Below are positions 1 to 6,948 of a DNA stretch of 64,000 bases, piece by piece. How positions within the stretch are numbered: position 1 is the stretch's first letter; each line of letters opens with the position of its first letter. Under the pieces are notes generated by a model that was not told where the DNA came from, made no database searches, and saw only the letters and a program-made list of their open reading frames with translations. The DNA is taken from positions 3,067,001-3,131,000 of the forward strand of contig NZ_CP092832.1 in NCBI RefSeq assembly GCF_022532105.1. Direction: 5' to 3'. The DNA comes from Flavobacterium sp. HJ-32-4 (GTDB lineage: Bacteria; Bacteroidota; Bacteroidia; Flavobacteriales; Flavobacteriaceae). Both the position numbers and the translations under genes were made by a program.

Positions 1-135
1 GTTAAACGTTTCCGCAAAATTGAATTTGATTTCATAGCAACCGCACATTGCTTTAATGGCTTTTTCATCTTCCGTTTTTTGCGCATAGATTGAAACTGAT
101 AAGAACAAGACGGCAAGTACTAAATGATGCTTCAC
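1..135 (-). CDS. DUF6607-like secreted protein, N-terminal fragment
   Basis: Only the first 45 codons lie in the window; the gene continues past the left edge. I place the start at a GTG (133-135), because no ATG precedes it before an in-frame stop at 163-165. The peptide opens with a classic signal sequence (Lys-His-His, then a hydrophobic run ending in YAQ) followed by KAIKAMCGCYEIKFNFAETF. From memory, that Cys-Gly-Cys-Tyr followed by FNFAETF pattern is characteristic of Bacteroidota DUF6607 proteins, whose function is unknown. The family call is moderately sure. The exported location is inferred from the signal peptide alone. Confidence 0.65.
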   Translation of the reverse strand, partial: MKHHLVLAVLFLSVSIYAQKTEDEKAIKAMCGCYEIKFNFAETFN

Positions 136-239
136 TTTTTTGTATTTTAAATTAGACTGATTCTAAACAGCGCGAATCTACATCATTATTTAGAACAACT
201 CCAAATAATAATTGAATTATTTTTATCAATTCTAAATAG

Positions 240-440
240 CAGAACATGCGTTCTTTTATAACCGGGTGATTTTTTCTACGCTCCGTGTAGCATTGGTCTT
301 ACCGCCAAGGCTTTGCCGTTTTACGAAGGCGGAAATTCGTACTACTGGCGTGTCGGCAGATGCCGCCAGTTTGTAAAAGCGTAGTACTTTAGTATAGCGC
401 GCTTCTACTTTCGCAACTGTACGTTGGCGTCAATATTCTA
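240..440. other. non-coding stretch with nested hairpins
   Basis: No credible gene lies between 136 and 692. Positions 282-400 hold several inverted repeats: CCGCC (302-306) with GGCGG (328-332), and a larger imperfect palindrome in which GTACTAC-TGGCG (339-350) faces CGCCA (364-368) and GTAGTAC (381-387), with a 12-base bulge. Short reading frames here are broken by stops. It could be a decayed element or a structured RNA or DNA site. Integron attC-type folding was considered but the core sites are not convincing. Confidence 0.35.
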
Positions 441-570
441 ACTCGATTAACGATTGTATTTACGTTCACCCTTTACCTGACAGTGCTGCACTTCGCTGAT
501 GCGATAACCCGATAGCGTGATTTTCAATCCGTGCCTACCCAACCGGAATTGGCTCGCAGCATCCCCCCAA

Positions 571-622
571 CCTCTTGCTTCTTGTTTCTTGTTTCTTGTT
601 TCTTACCTCTTACCCCTTACCC
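571..622. repeat. pyrimidine-rich short-period repeat (CTTGTTT/CTTACCC)
   Basis: A stretch of roughly 7-base units built from CTTGTTT, CTTACCT and CTTACCC, lying downstream of the VOC gene and followed by an A-run (623-632). Similar pyrimidine-rich tracts end the low-complexity blocks near 3.2, 40.8 and 42.3 kb. Confidence 0.6.
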
Positions 623-692
623 CAAAAAAAAAGCCAATAGAAAGACCAAAGACCCTTCTACCAGCTCATTCCATCATTGCGGAAGCCTCCGT

Positions 693-1058
693 TTATCCCA
701 TCGAATGGAATCCCACTTTGTTTCCTTCGGTGTCGATAAAAAGGGCGATAAAGCCGTTGCCACCAATCGCCGTTTTGGGTAGGATGACTTTTCCGCCGGC
801 ACCTTCTACCCGGTTTAGGGGAACGGAAAGGTCGTCTCCGCCATCCAGGTAAATGGTGATGCCGGTAGTGGCCGGAACGAAGTTTTCGCCAAAACCGATG
901 GCGCCACCGAATTCGCCCTTCTCCGGATTAGCCGGTAGATAGGCATAGTGCCGGTTAGGATCGTCATACAGTGCAGCATCCAGCACCGTGGCGTAAAATG
1001 CTTTTGCGCGTTCGAAGTCCGTTGCCGGGATTTCAAACCAATTGAGAGTCGTTACCAT
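693..1058 (-). CDS. VOC-family (glyoxalase/bleomycin-resistance fold) protein
   Basis: A 121-residue single-domain vicinal oxygen chelate protein. It begins with the typical LNWFEIPATDFERAKAFY pattern of this family, has a central GGAIGFGE segment, and ends with a FIDTEGNKVGFHS strand, which is how the second beta-alpha-beta-beta-beta unit of such proteins normally finishes. Substrate is unknown; members include dioxygenases, isomerases and resistance proteins, and small flavobacterial forms are usually uncharacterised. It lies 97 bases downstream of the YCII-domain gene on the same strand. With the HxlR regulator nearby, it may be part of one reactive-compound response, which is inference from context. 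Confidence 0.85.
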   Translation of the reverse strand: MVTTLNWFEIPATDFERAKAFYATVLDAALYDDPNRHYAYLPANPEKGEFGGAIGFGENFVPATTGITIYLDGGDDLSVPLNRVEGAGGKVILPKTAIGGNGFIALFIDTEGNKVGFHSMG

Positions 1059-1155
1059 GTTCGTAAAGTTTGATTGTTGTTTTCTTGTTGTTACGGCATC
1101 CGCGCAGTTGTAGCTGCGCCGTTTCGTTACGGGTTAAAGTCGAATTGCGTTTGTA

Positions 1156-1506
1156 TTAACTCGCCAGTTTCTGGAGTGGACGGACTTCCACTTTCCCGTC
1201 CTCATTAAAAATCGGACATCCTTTTGCGATCGCTACCGCTTCGTCGATGTCGTGCGCGTTGATGACGAGGTAACCGCCTACCATTTCCTGGGCTTCGACA
1301 AACGGGCCATCCGTCACGACCTTCTCTTTGCCATTTACCTGTTTGCCCGTGGTTTGAAGAGGTTCTCCCCCGGCGAGGATGCCCTTCTCACCCAGATCCT
1401 GCATCCAGGCCATCCATGATTGGATATAGGCCTTTTCTTCTTCGGAATCTTTCGCGGTGTGGACGTGCGTGTCGCCACCCCGGAATAAAAACATAAATCG
1501 TTCCAT
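1156..1506 (-). CDS. YCII/DGPF-domain protein
   Basis: A 116-residue protein of the YCII-related (DGPF) family. The signature is visible as VVTDGPFVEAQEMVGGYLV near the middle, followed by a conserved DIDEAVAIAKGCP helix. I chose the internal ATG at 1504-1506 (protein starting MERFMFLFRGG), because homologues begin with this strand; a longer frame begins at 1563 and would add 19 unlikely residues. Biochemical role is not established for most members, which are small ferredoxin-like-fold proteins sometimes linked to sigma factors. It is divergent from the HxlR-type regulator, with about 100 bases between the starts. Regulation by HxlR is therefore plausible but unproven. Confidence 0.85.
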   Translation of the reverse strand: MERFMFLFRGGDTHVHTAKDSEEEKAYIQSWMAWMQDLGEKGILAGGEPLQTTGKQVNGKEKVVTDGPFVEAQEMVGGYLVINAHDIDEAVAIAKGCPIFNEDGKVEVRPLQKLAS

Positions 1507-1539
1507 CTTGTATTGTTTACGGTTTTGAATACTTTGTTT

Positions 1540-1557
1540 TACATTTGTACTGCAAAT
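1540..1557. promoter_or_regulatory. promoter -7 element and candidate HxlR operator
   Basis: TACATTTG (1540-1547) fits the Bacteroidota -7 consensus TAnnTTTG for the rightward HxlR gene; no good -33 TTTG sits at the usual spacing. It overlaps the dyad ATTTG-TACTG-CAAAT (1543-1557). A dyad in the shared region between a regulator and its divergent neighbour is a natural operator candidate. Confidence 0.45.
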
Positions 1558-1607
1558 ATTCATAGTAAAATCACTTTACACAAGTAGGACAACAAACACC
1601 ACTTAGT

Positions 1608-2006
1608 ATGAAAAAAAATACTAATATTGATAATCAAGAAGATACAATAAATAAAAAACGGGTATTTGACGAAGAATCTTGTCCGATAGCGGCCACGATG
1701 CGGGTTTTGGGAGGAAAATGGAAGCCGATACTCATCAATGCCATCTACGAGACATCTCCGGCCCGGTTTGGGGAATTGAAGCGAAGTGTGACCGGGATCA
1801 CCCAATCGATGCTCACATCGCAACTTCGGGAACTGGAAGACGATGGGATCATCAGCCGGAAGATCTATGCGGAAATTCCGCCAAGGGTGGAATACACCTT
1901 AACCGAGTTTGGACTTACCCTCTCGCCCATCATGCTGGCTATGGGCAAGTGGGGGGAAGAGTATCGATTGAAGAAGGCCACGCCGCAAGCCCAGTCTAAC
2001 GAGTAG
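1608..2006 (+). CDS. HxlR-family transcriptional regulator
   Basis: A 132-residue winged-helix regulator. The family pattern is clear: a Cys near the front (ESCPIAATMRVLGGKWKP), then the FGELKRSVTGITQSMLTSQLREL recognition helix region and a VEYTLTEFGLTLSPI wing. The conserved Cys suggests possible redox or electrophile sensing, as in HypR-type members, but this is not shown here. It is transcribed divergently from the YCII and VOC genes, which are its most likely targets. The first 20 residues are Asn/Lys-rich and outside the domain; the ATG at 1608 is the first in frame. Confidence 0.9.
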   Translation: MKKNTNIDNQEDTINKKRVFDEESCPIAATMRVLGGKWKPILINAIYETSPARFGELKRSVTGITQSMLTSQLRELEDDGIISRKIYAEIPPRVEYTLTEFGLTLSPIMLAMGKWGEEYRLKKATPQAQSNE

Positions 2007-2010
2007 CCTG

Positions 2011-2108
2011 CCGTCACTGCGAGGCCATGGGCCGAAGCAGTCCACGCCACAAGCCAAGTCCAACCAACGAAATGCCGTCGCCGCGAGGCCGTAGGCGGAA
2101 GCAGTCCG
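2011..2108 (+). repeat. REP-like hairpin repeats, downstream array (2 units)
   Basis: Two tandem copies (2011-2070 and 2075-2108) of a roughly 62-base unit. The core reads ACTGC-GA-GGCC-nnn-GGCC-GAA-GCAGT, an imperfect palindrome with two paired segments around a GA/GAA internal loop; the tail reads CACGCCACAAGCCAAGTCC. The second copy is shortened and has decayed pairing. They lie just 3' of the HxlR gene and 3' of the GIY-YIG gene. Confidence 0.8.
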
Positions 2109-2122
2109 TTTCAGGTACCCGC

Positions 2123-2452
2123 TCACTTCAACCTCGCCAAACCTGGTCCTGTAATTCCATATTCAAATGCGGCGTTGACGTCCTCCCAAAGATCCCGCCA
2201 CTGTGGGTTCAACCCATTAATTCTGTTGATTTTTGCTTTTCGCGATCCGGCCTTAATCAACTTCTCTATCCGTATCGCTTCAAGTTTACTGTGGTAGTAT
2301 TCAAACCAAACTAACTTGTCCACGCTGTATCGTGCGCTGAAACTGTTGGGATAGTACTTCGTTTTGTGCTGCGCGATCCGTTTGCACAATTGAGACGTAA
2401 CGCCCGTGTAGAGCACTGTTTTTCTTTCGTTTGTAAGGATATAGACATACAT
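2123..2452 (-). CDS. GIY-YIG endonuclease-domain protein
   Basis: A 109-residue protein consisting of essentially one GIY-YIG domain. It begins MYVYILTNERK, followed by LYTGVTSQLCKRI (the YIG-equivalent strand and catalytic Arg region), and has a central KLVWFEYYHSKLEAIRIEKLIK segment containing the metal-binding Glu. This is the UPF0213/UvrC-N type seen as many small copies in Bacteroidota. Its cellular role is unknown; possible roles are DNA repair or a repeat-associated nuclease. It sits between two arrays of the same REP-like hairpin repeat (2011-2108 and 2614-2838), with one inverted copy immediately upstream (2531-2565), so the gene and the repeats probably form one unit. Confidence 0.9.
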   Translation of the reverse strand: MYVYILTNERKTVLYTGVTSQLCKRIAQHKTKYYPNSFSARYSVDKLVWFEYYHSKLEAIRIEKLIKAGSRKAKINRINGLNPQWRDLWEDVNAAFEYGITGPGLARLK

Positions 2453-2530
2453 TTTCCGAAGGTAGGGGATGTCGCCCGGATGGGATTACGGTTTTTCCGT
2501 AAAACAATCCACAACTTTGGAGGTGAGATG

Positions 2531-2565
2531 GGTTTGCTTCGGCCGCTGGCCTCGCAAAGACGACA
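2531..2565 (-). repeat. REP-like hairpin repeat, inverted copy
   Basis: TTGCTTCGGCC-GCT-GGCCTCGCAAAGACG is the core of the repeat in reverse orientation, between the GIY-YIG start and the upstream array. It retains the GGCC/GGCC stem. Confidence 0.65.
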
Positions 2566-2613
2566 TTTCGACCACACACAACTCGTCACGAGATCATTCT
2601 GCCCAACGAACTA

Positions 2614-2838
2614 CCGTCACTGTGAGGCCATAGGCCGAAGCAGTCCACCGCAAGCCAAGTCCAAACAACGAACTGCCGTCACTGCGAGGCCGTAGGCCGA
2701 AGCAGTCCACGACACAAGCCAAGCCCAACCAATGACTTACCGTCACTGCGAGGCTATAGGCCGAAGCAGTCCACGCCACAAGCCAAACCCAACCAACGAC
2801 GTACCGCCACCGCGAGGCCATAGGCTTAAGCAGTCCGT
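2614..2838 (+). repeat. REP-like hairpin repeats, upstream array (4 units)
   Basis: Four tandem copies, starting near 2614, 2676, 2740 and 2804, with a period of about 62-64 bases. Each holds the ACTGC...GGCC...GGCC...GCAGT core and, except for the last, the ACAAGCCAA tail. Variation between copies is concentrated in the loop (ATA, GTA) and in a few stem positions, some as G-T wobbles. Confidence 0.8.
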
Positions 2839-2930
2839 CCCCTATAACCCATAATTAGCGCGTCGCCGTCGTCCTAACTTCAACCGTTTGGAGCGCGACA
2901 TGGACGGGTCAAGGACGGGTCATAAAGTAT

Positions 2931-2996
2931 AGATACTGTATGGATACTGTATGGATACTGTATGGATACTGTATGGATACTGTATGGATACTGTAT
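2931..2996. repeat. 11-bp tandem repeat, six copies
   Basis: ATGGATACTGT is repeated head to tail about six times (2931-2994) with almost no variation. The 11-base period is close to one helical turn, so any bound protein would repeat on one DNA face. No gene starts within 250 bases on the right strand; function unknown. Confidence 0.85.
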
Positions 2997-3099
2997 CACG
3001 AATGTATGAAAACGATTTGCACGCCTTATTCCATATAAGGATACCCGATGACGCCGATTGCCAATCCCTGCCTGACGAATAGCAAACTATCCGAATCGC

Positions 3100-3231
3100 A
3101 ATCATGGTTCAGAGTCAGGGTTCAGGGTTGAGGGTTCATGGTTCATCGTTCATGGTTCGAAGTTTAGAATCCACGTCCCACTTCTTGCCTCTTTCCTCTC
3201 TCTTCTCTCCTCTATCTTCTTGCTTCTTCTC
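3100..3231. repeat. GGTTCAT-type heptamer block followed by a pyrimidine tract
   Basis: Degenerate 7-base units of the form GGTTCAT/GGGTTGA (3103-3165) followed by CTTCTTGCCTCTTT-type pyrimidine runs (3178-3231). The same composite order occurs at 40701-40862 and 42224-42395, and in reverse complement at 55140-55228. Confidence 0.6.
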
Positions 3232-3265
3232 AAAAAAAAAATCCCCACTCGTTAAAGTGGGGATT
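3232..3265 (-). terminator. intrinsic terminator of tRNA-Arg
   Basis: ATCCCCACT (3241-3249) pairs with AGTGGGGAT (3256-3264) around a 6-base loop. On the minus strand the stem is followed by a run of T (complement of the A-run 3232-3240). It lies 4 bases after the tRNA 3' end. Confidence 0.9.
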
Positions 3266-3268
3266 CCG

Positions 3269-3342
3269 TGACCTCGACAGGATTCAAACCTGTAACCTTC
3301 TGAGCCGTAATCAGATGCGCTATTCAGTTGCGCCACGAGGCC
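3269..3342 (-). tRNA. tRNA-Arg (anticodon ACG)
   Basis: The minus strand folds as a full cloverleaf: acceptor GGCCTCG/CGAGGTC with one G-T pair, anticodon stem TCTGA/TCAGA enclosing the loop TTACGGC (anticodon ACG, to be read as ICG), T stem ACAGG/CCTGT with loop TTTGAAT, and discriminator A at 3269. No CCA is encoded, so the CCA-adding enzyme encoded at 26974-28398 would be needed. Promoter and terminator immediately flank it, so it is a single-gene transcript. Confidence 0.97.
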
Positions 3343-3354
3343 TTGTTGCGGGTG

Positions 3355-3385
3355 CAAATATACGCAAATCCCCGACCGATGCAAA
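3355..3385 (-). promoter_or_regulatory. promoter of tRNA-Arg (TTTG-N19-TATATTTG)
   Basis: On the minus strand, TTTG (3385-3382), a 19-base spacer and TATATTTG (3362-3355) match the Bacteroidota sigma-ABfr consensus exactly. Transcription would begin a few bases before the tRNA 5' end at 3342. Confidence 0.85.
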
Positions 3386-3612
3386 TCATTTTTTCAAATA
3401 AATGCGCGGAAACACTCAGGAGGCTGAAAACCAATCACTCGCAAAACACCAAAAAAGCGGGCGTCGGCACTTCCACAGCCAAAAACCGAGCAGGCGACAT
3501 CAGGGCGCTTCCCCTACACTTCCCTCCTAACCCAAAAATCCTATAAAAAACGAGGTCCTCCGTGTAAAGCGCTCCACCCACCGACCCGTTAACTTGCGTA
3601 AAAAAAGAAACC

Positions 3613-3825
3613 ATGCCCTGGTACCACGGCGACTATCCACCCTCCTATAAAAACCAACCGCGTGCGCTGCGTGAAAAAGCCGTCGAGATCGCGAACGCCC
3701 TTTTGAAGGAAGGGATGGAAGAAGGCGTTGCCATCGCCACCGGACTCAAACGCGCCCGGGAAGCGATGCAAGCCGATGAGAAGGATACCAGAAACGACAC
3801 AACGACGAAAAAGAAAAAGACGTAG
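3613..3825 (+). CDS. small conserved protein resembling the N-terminus of YdaT
   Basis: A 70-residue acidic/basic protein with a Lys-rich tail. It starts MPWYHGDYPPSYKNQP, followed by REKAVEIANALLKEGMEEGVAIATGLKRARE. This MPW..DYP...KN.....R.KA..IANA pattern resembles the front part of Bacillus YdaT-type general stress proteins as I remember them; no biochemical function is known. It has no signal peptide. A stress role would suit the nearby DUF1003, BON, DUF892 and regulator genes, but that is context only. The upstream region (3343-3612) contains no other gene; its left end carries the tRNA promoter. Confidence 0.6.
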   Translation: MPWYHGDYPPSYKNQPRALREKAVEIANALLKEGMEEGVAIATGLKRAREAMQADEKDTRNDTTTKKKKT

Positions 3826-3971
3826 TCCGGTACGAAGATGACGGGCCGTCAGTTCGTCGAGGAGGCTGTAAACGGTGTGTGCACTTTCCGCCCGTTCGTG
3901 CACACTCAAACACCGAACGCCGGCGCTTACACAAGCGGAAACCGGCCAGCAACACGACGGTCCGGACTACG

Positions 3972-4000
3972 AAAAAAGGCTGCCATTGGCAGCCTTTTTG
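3972..4000. terminator. bidirectional intrinsic terminator
   Basis: GGCTGCC (3978-3984), ATT, GGCAGCC (3988-3994), with an A-run before (3972-3977) and a T-run after (3995-3999). It can serve the rightward small gene and transcripts from the M56 side. Confidence 0.85.
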
Positions 4001-4025
4001 CTTTTGATGGAGGTTTCGGGGAGTC

Positions 4026-4590
4026 CCTTAGCTCCTGAGCTCCTTAGTCCCTGAGTGCCTTAGTCATTGAGTACCTTAGCTCCTGAGTCCCTTAGTCGTG
4101 AGTCACGAGAAATACGCTCTCCTCATTTGCTAATGCCCTAAGCTCCGAGCTCCTTAGTCCCTGAGTGCCTTAGTCATTGAGTACCTTAGCTCCTGAGTTC
4201 CTTAGTCCGTGAGCCACGAGAGATACGGCCTCCTCATTTGCTAATGCCCTAAGCTCCGAGCTCCTTAGTCCCTGAGTGCCTTAGTCATTGAGTACCTTAG
4301 CTCCTAAGTCCCTTAGTCCCTGAGCCACGAGAAATACGCTCTCCTCATTTTCTAATCCCCTTAGCTCCTGAGCTCCTTAGTCCCTGAGTGCCTTAGTCAT
4401 TGAGTACCTTAGCTCCTGAGTTCCTTAGTCCGTGAGCCACGAGAGATACGGCCTCCTCATTTTCTAATCCCCTTAGCTCCTGAGCTCCTTAGTCCCTGAG
4501 TGCCTTAGTCATTGAGTACCTTAGCTCCTGAGTCCCTTAGTCCCTGAGCCACGAGAAATACGCTCTCCTCATTTTCTAATTATCTCATTT
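4026..4590. repeat. five tandem ~111-bp repeats with 8-bp sub-periodicity
   Basis: Five copies of a 110-112 base unit (anchor TCCTTAGTCC at 4041, 4151, 4262, 4374 and 4486). Inside each, CCTTAGTC, CCTGAGTG, ATTGAGTA and similar 8-base words alternate, each containing a CTNAG core, then a CACGAGA-ATACG-CTCCTCATTTNCTAAT block. Copies differ by scattered substitutions. There is no open frame. The block occupies the convergent gap between the 3613 gene and the M56 gene. Confidence 0.9.
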
Positions 4591-4601
4591 TCTAATCCCC
4601 T

Positions 4602-4637
4602 CAGTTACTCAGTTACTCAGTTACTCAGTTACTCAGT
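4602..4637. repeat. 8-bp tandem repeat CAGTTACT
   Basis: Four and a half perfect copies of CAGTTACT follow the 111-bp array. After them come CTAATTATCTCATTTTC and ATTCGCTAATT words up to the stop of the M56 gene; the ATTCGCTAAT word recurs near 44.7 and 45.3 kb. Confidence 0.85.
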
Positions 4638-4685
4638 TCCTCTAATTATCTCATTTTCCAATTCGCTAATTAACTCATTCGCTAA

Positions 4686-6572
4686 TTACGCCTTCTTCAA
4701 CGCCGCCCTCGCCTTCTCCAATTCCACCTTGGCCTTTTCCAACTCGTCTTTGGCTTTCAGCATCTCTTCCTTGGCGCGTTGCATTTCCTCGCGTTCTTTG
4801 GCTAATTGTGCGTCACGGTCGCCCTCCATCCGGGCACGGGCTTCGTCCATTTCCTTACGCATCTGTTCCATGCGCGGACGTTGTTTTTCGATCTCGATAC
4901 GGGCCTTCTTCATTTGGAAACGCGCGTCTTCCATCGCCTTTCTCCGGATCTTGTCGGCTTTCATGATGTAGACATCGCCCTCTGAACCGTCACCGGTTTC
5001 GACCCGTATGCGGCCGTCCTCATCGATGACCTTGATGCGCGCCCGTACCTTCGGGTCAAGATCGGCCATGGCTTTGTCAAGGTCCTTAACATCGATCCGT
5101 TTTCCGTTGACGATGACGATGGGCTCTTCACCGTCCACATCCGTCACGGTCACGGAACTGCTGAAGCTGTCCGACCATTCCTCAAACTCAGGGGCCTCCG
5201 GGGCTTCTGGAGCCTCTGGGGCTTCGAACGCCTCTGGCGCTTCCAGTGCTTCCGGTGCTTCAGGAGCCTCTCCGAATGCGAAATCAAAATCGCCGGCATG
5301 GAAGTCCCTTGTATCGATGATCATCGGCGCACGACGGTCGCTGAAACCAATCCGGTCGTCGTCCTTATAGAAGAAGATCGGATGGATGGGTTCGTCACTG
5401 CTGATCTGCGACACGCCCTTACGGCCGTTTTTGTCTTTATACTCGACCTTGATGCCGGTAATCTCACCCCGACTGTTGCGTTTCACCTTCGATACCTTTA
5501 CGGTAATACCGTGCTCTTTCCGGATAGCCTCGGTTTTCTCTTTGATCTCGGCATCGGTAGTGTTCTTGTCGATGACGAGTGTCAGTGGGTCGCCGATTTG
5601 GTTCAATACCATCGACGGTACCTCACGGGCGATGAGTTTCACCTGGAAACTGACTAGGAAAGCCGCCAGCAACGGCAAAATAAGAGCGTACTTCCAAAGA
5701 TTCTTTTTGCTGGATTCGCGTTTGTTTAACATAACGATTCGTTTTTTGATTAATGATTGATAAAAGGGATTGGTAAGCGATAGATTGCGATACGAGCTGG
5801 CCACCCGCAACAGGGCAAACTGGTAGGCGCGGCGGTCTTCGACGACGGAAACAGCCCGTCGGTCGGCGATATATTCCAGGTTCTGGGCAATGGCTTTGCG
5901 GTACATCCAGATAACCGGATTGAACCAGAAAACAATGCAAAACAGGCGAGTAAACAGTACGTCAAATGAATGGTGTTCGCTGCTGTGCACCCGTTCATGG
6001 CTCAGGATGCTGCGGAATTCCTGTGCGGTATACAATGAGGAGTTCAACACGATGTAACGGAAAAACGAGAAGGGCGCGATTTCTTCCTCTACATCTACCA
6101 GGGCATACTCGGGGTGGCGTCGCACCTGCCGTTTGCGTAACAGGCGGTAGAGTGAAAAAAGCGTACACAACACGTGCAGCACCAACAGGCTGCCCACCAC
6201 GACATACACATACCACATGACCGCCGTCCAGTCAACGGTCGGTGCGGCCACGGGTGCTGTCGCCTCAGTCGCTTGCGATACCTGTGATACGGGTACGGAC
6301 TGCGGCACCTGAGAATCCATTGACACCGGAAGTGGTTCCATAACCGGCTGGGCCTGCACCACCTTTGGCAGGGCCACCTGAACGGGCTTCTTCACGGTGA
6401 TTTCCCGTTGTATCGTGCAAAGCGGCAGTATCGTAGCAATCACGAGTCCGCTCAATAAAAACACCCGATTGAGGTTAAAAAATGTCTCTTTGCGAAGCAA
6501 CAGGTGGTAGAACAGGAAAAAACCGGCGAGCAACCCGCCCGATTTGATGATGTAAAGGAGTAGTGGTTCCAT
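4686..6572 (-). CDS. BlaR1/MecR1-type M56 metallopeptidase with long charged C-terminus
   Basis: A 628-residue membrane protein. Membrane helices are visible at about 5-25, 36-53, 117-140 and 295-311. The zinc peptidase motif HERVH is at 192-196, with the third ligand Glu in LEYIAD (about 233). In the BlaR1 family this cytoplasmic-side protease inactivates the BlaI repressor on a membrane signal. Unlike beta-lactam sensors, there is no penicillin-binding domain. Instead the tail has an EAPEAPEALEAPEA repeat (about 430-460), a possible folded part, and a Lys/Glu/Arg coiled coil with many Met residues (about 535-628). The signal is unknown. It lies 3 bases downstream of the blaI-like gene, so the two are one operon. 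Confidence 0.9.
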   Translation of the reverse strand: MEPLLLYIIKSGGLLAGFFLFYHLLLRKETFFNLNRVFLLSGLVIATILPLCTIQREITVKKPVQVALPKVVQAQPVMEPLPVSMDSQVPQSVPVSQVSQATEATAPVAAPTVDWTAVMWYVYVVVGSLLVLHVLCTLFSLYRLLRKRQVRRHPEYALVDVEEEIAPFSFFRYIVLNSSLYTAQEFRSILSHERVHSSEHHSFDVLFTRLFCIVFWFNPVIWMYRKAIAQNLEYIADRRAVSVVEDRRAYQFALLRVASSYRNLSLTNPFYQSLIKKRIVMLNKRESSKKNLWKYALILPLLAAFLVSFQVKLIAREVPSMVLNQIGDPLTLVIDKNTTDAEIKEKTEAIRKEHGITVKVSKVKRNSRGEITGIKVEYKDKNGRKGVSQISSDEPIHPIFFYKDDDRIGFSDRRAPMIIDTRDFHAGDFDFAFGEAPEAPEALEAPEAFEAPEAPEAPEAPEFEEWSDSFSSSVTVTDVDGEEPIVIVNGKRIDVKDLDKAMADLDPKVRARIKVIDEDGRIRVETGDGSEGDVYIMKADKIRRKAMEDARFQMKKARIEIEKQRPRMEQMRKEMDEARARMEGDRDAQLAKEREEMQRAKEEMLKAKDELEKAKVELEKARAALKKA

Positions 6573-6575
6573 AGC

Positions 6576-6932
6576 CTACTTTTTTTCGATCAGTGCCAGT
6601 ATCTCCCGTAGCTCCTCCGCCGAAATCTTGTCTTCCTGCGCGAAAAACGACACCATGTTCTTATACGAACTGTTGAAATAGTTGTCGATCGCGGTTTTCA
6701 TGAACTTCTTCCGGTAGTCTTCGATCTTCACGATCGGAAAATACTGGTGCGTATTGCCGTAGGCGTTGTGCGACACATAGCCCTTCTCCTCAAGGTTGCG
6801 GACAATCGTCGAAAGGGTGTTATAATGCGGCTGCTCGTGCTTGATCTCGGCCTGTATGTCTTTGACGAAGGCCTTCCCCAAACGCCACAAAATCTGCATG
6901 ATTTCTTCCTCTTTATTGGTCAGGTTCTGCAT
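6576..6932 (-). CDS. BlaI/MecI-family repressor
   Basis: A 118-residue winged-helix repressor. The pattern LTNKEEEIMQILWRLGKAFVKDIQ, then YNTLSTIVRNLEEKGYV, is the recognition domain, and the C-terminal helices from about 75 on form the dimer and cleavage region. These proteins block transcription of their own operon until cleaved by the M56 partner, which is encoded 3 bases downstream. Two perfect dyads immediately upstream (6967-7005) fit autoregulation. There is no beta-lactamase gene here, so the regulated process is likely something else, as is common for Bacteroidota BlaI/M56 pairs. Confidence 0.92.
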   Translation of the reverse strand: MQNLTNKEEEIMQILWRLGKAFVKDIQAEIKHEQPHYNTLSTIVRNLEEKGYVSHNAYGNTHQYFPIVKIEDYRKKFMKTAIDNYFNSSYKNMVSFFAQEDKISAEELREILALIEKK

Positions 6933-6948
6933 GTTGAAAAGATTTACC

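Noticed and set aside
240..440. Integron attC site
   Set aside because: The palindrome is long enough, but the R' core GTTRRRY and the matching inverse core are not convincing, and no integrase is in the window.
2614..2838. CRISPR array near the GIY-YIG gene
   Set aside because: The tails between hairpins are themselves repeated and vary only by point changes, so there are no spacers.
4026..4590. CRISPR-like array
   Set aside because: The repeat unit is 111 bases with an internal 8-base period, with no unique spacers and no cas gene nearby.
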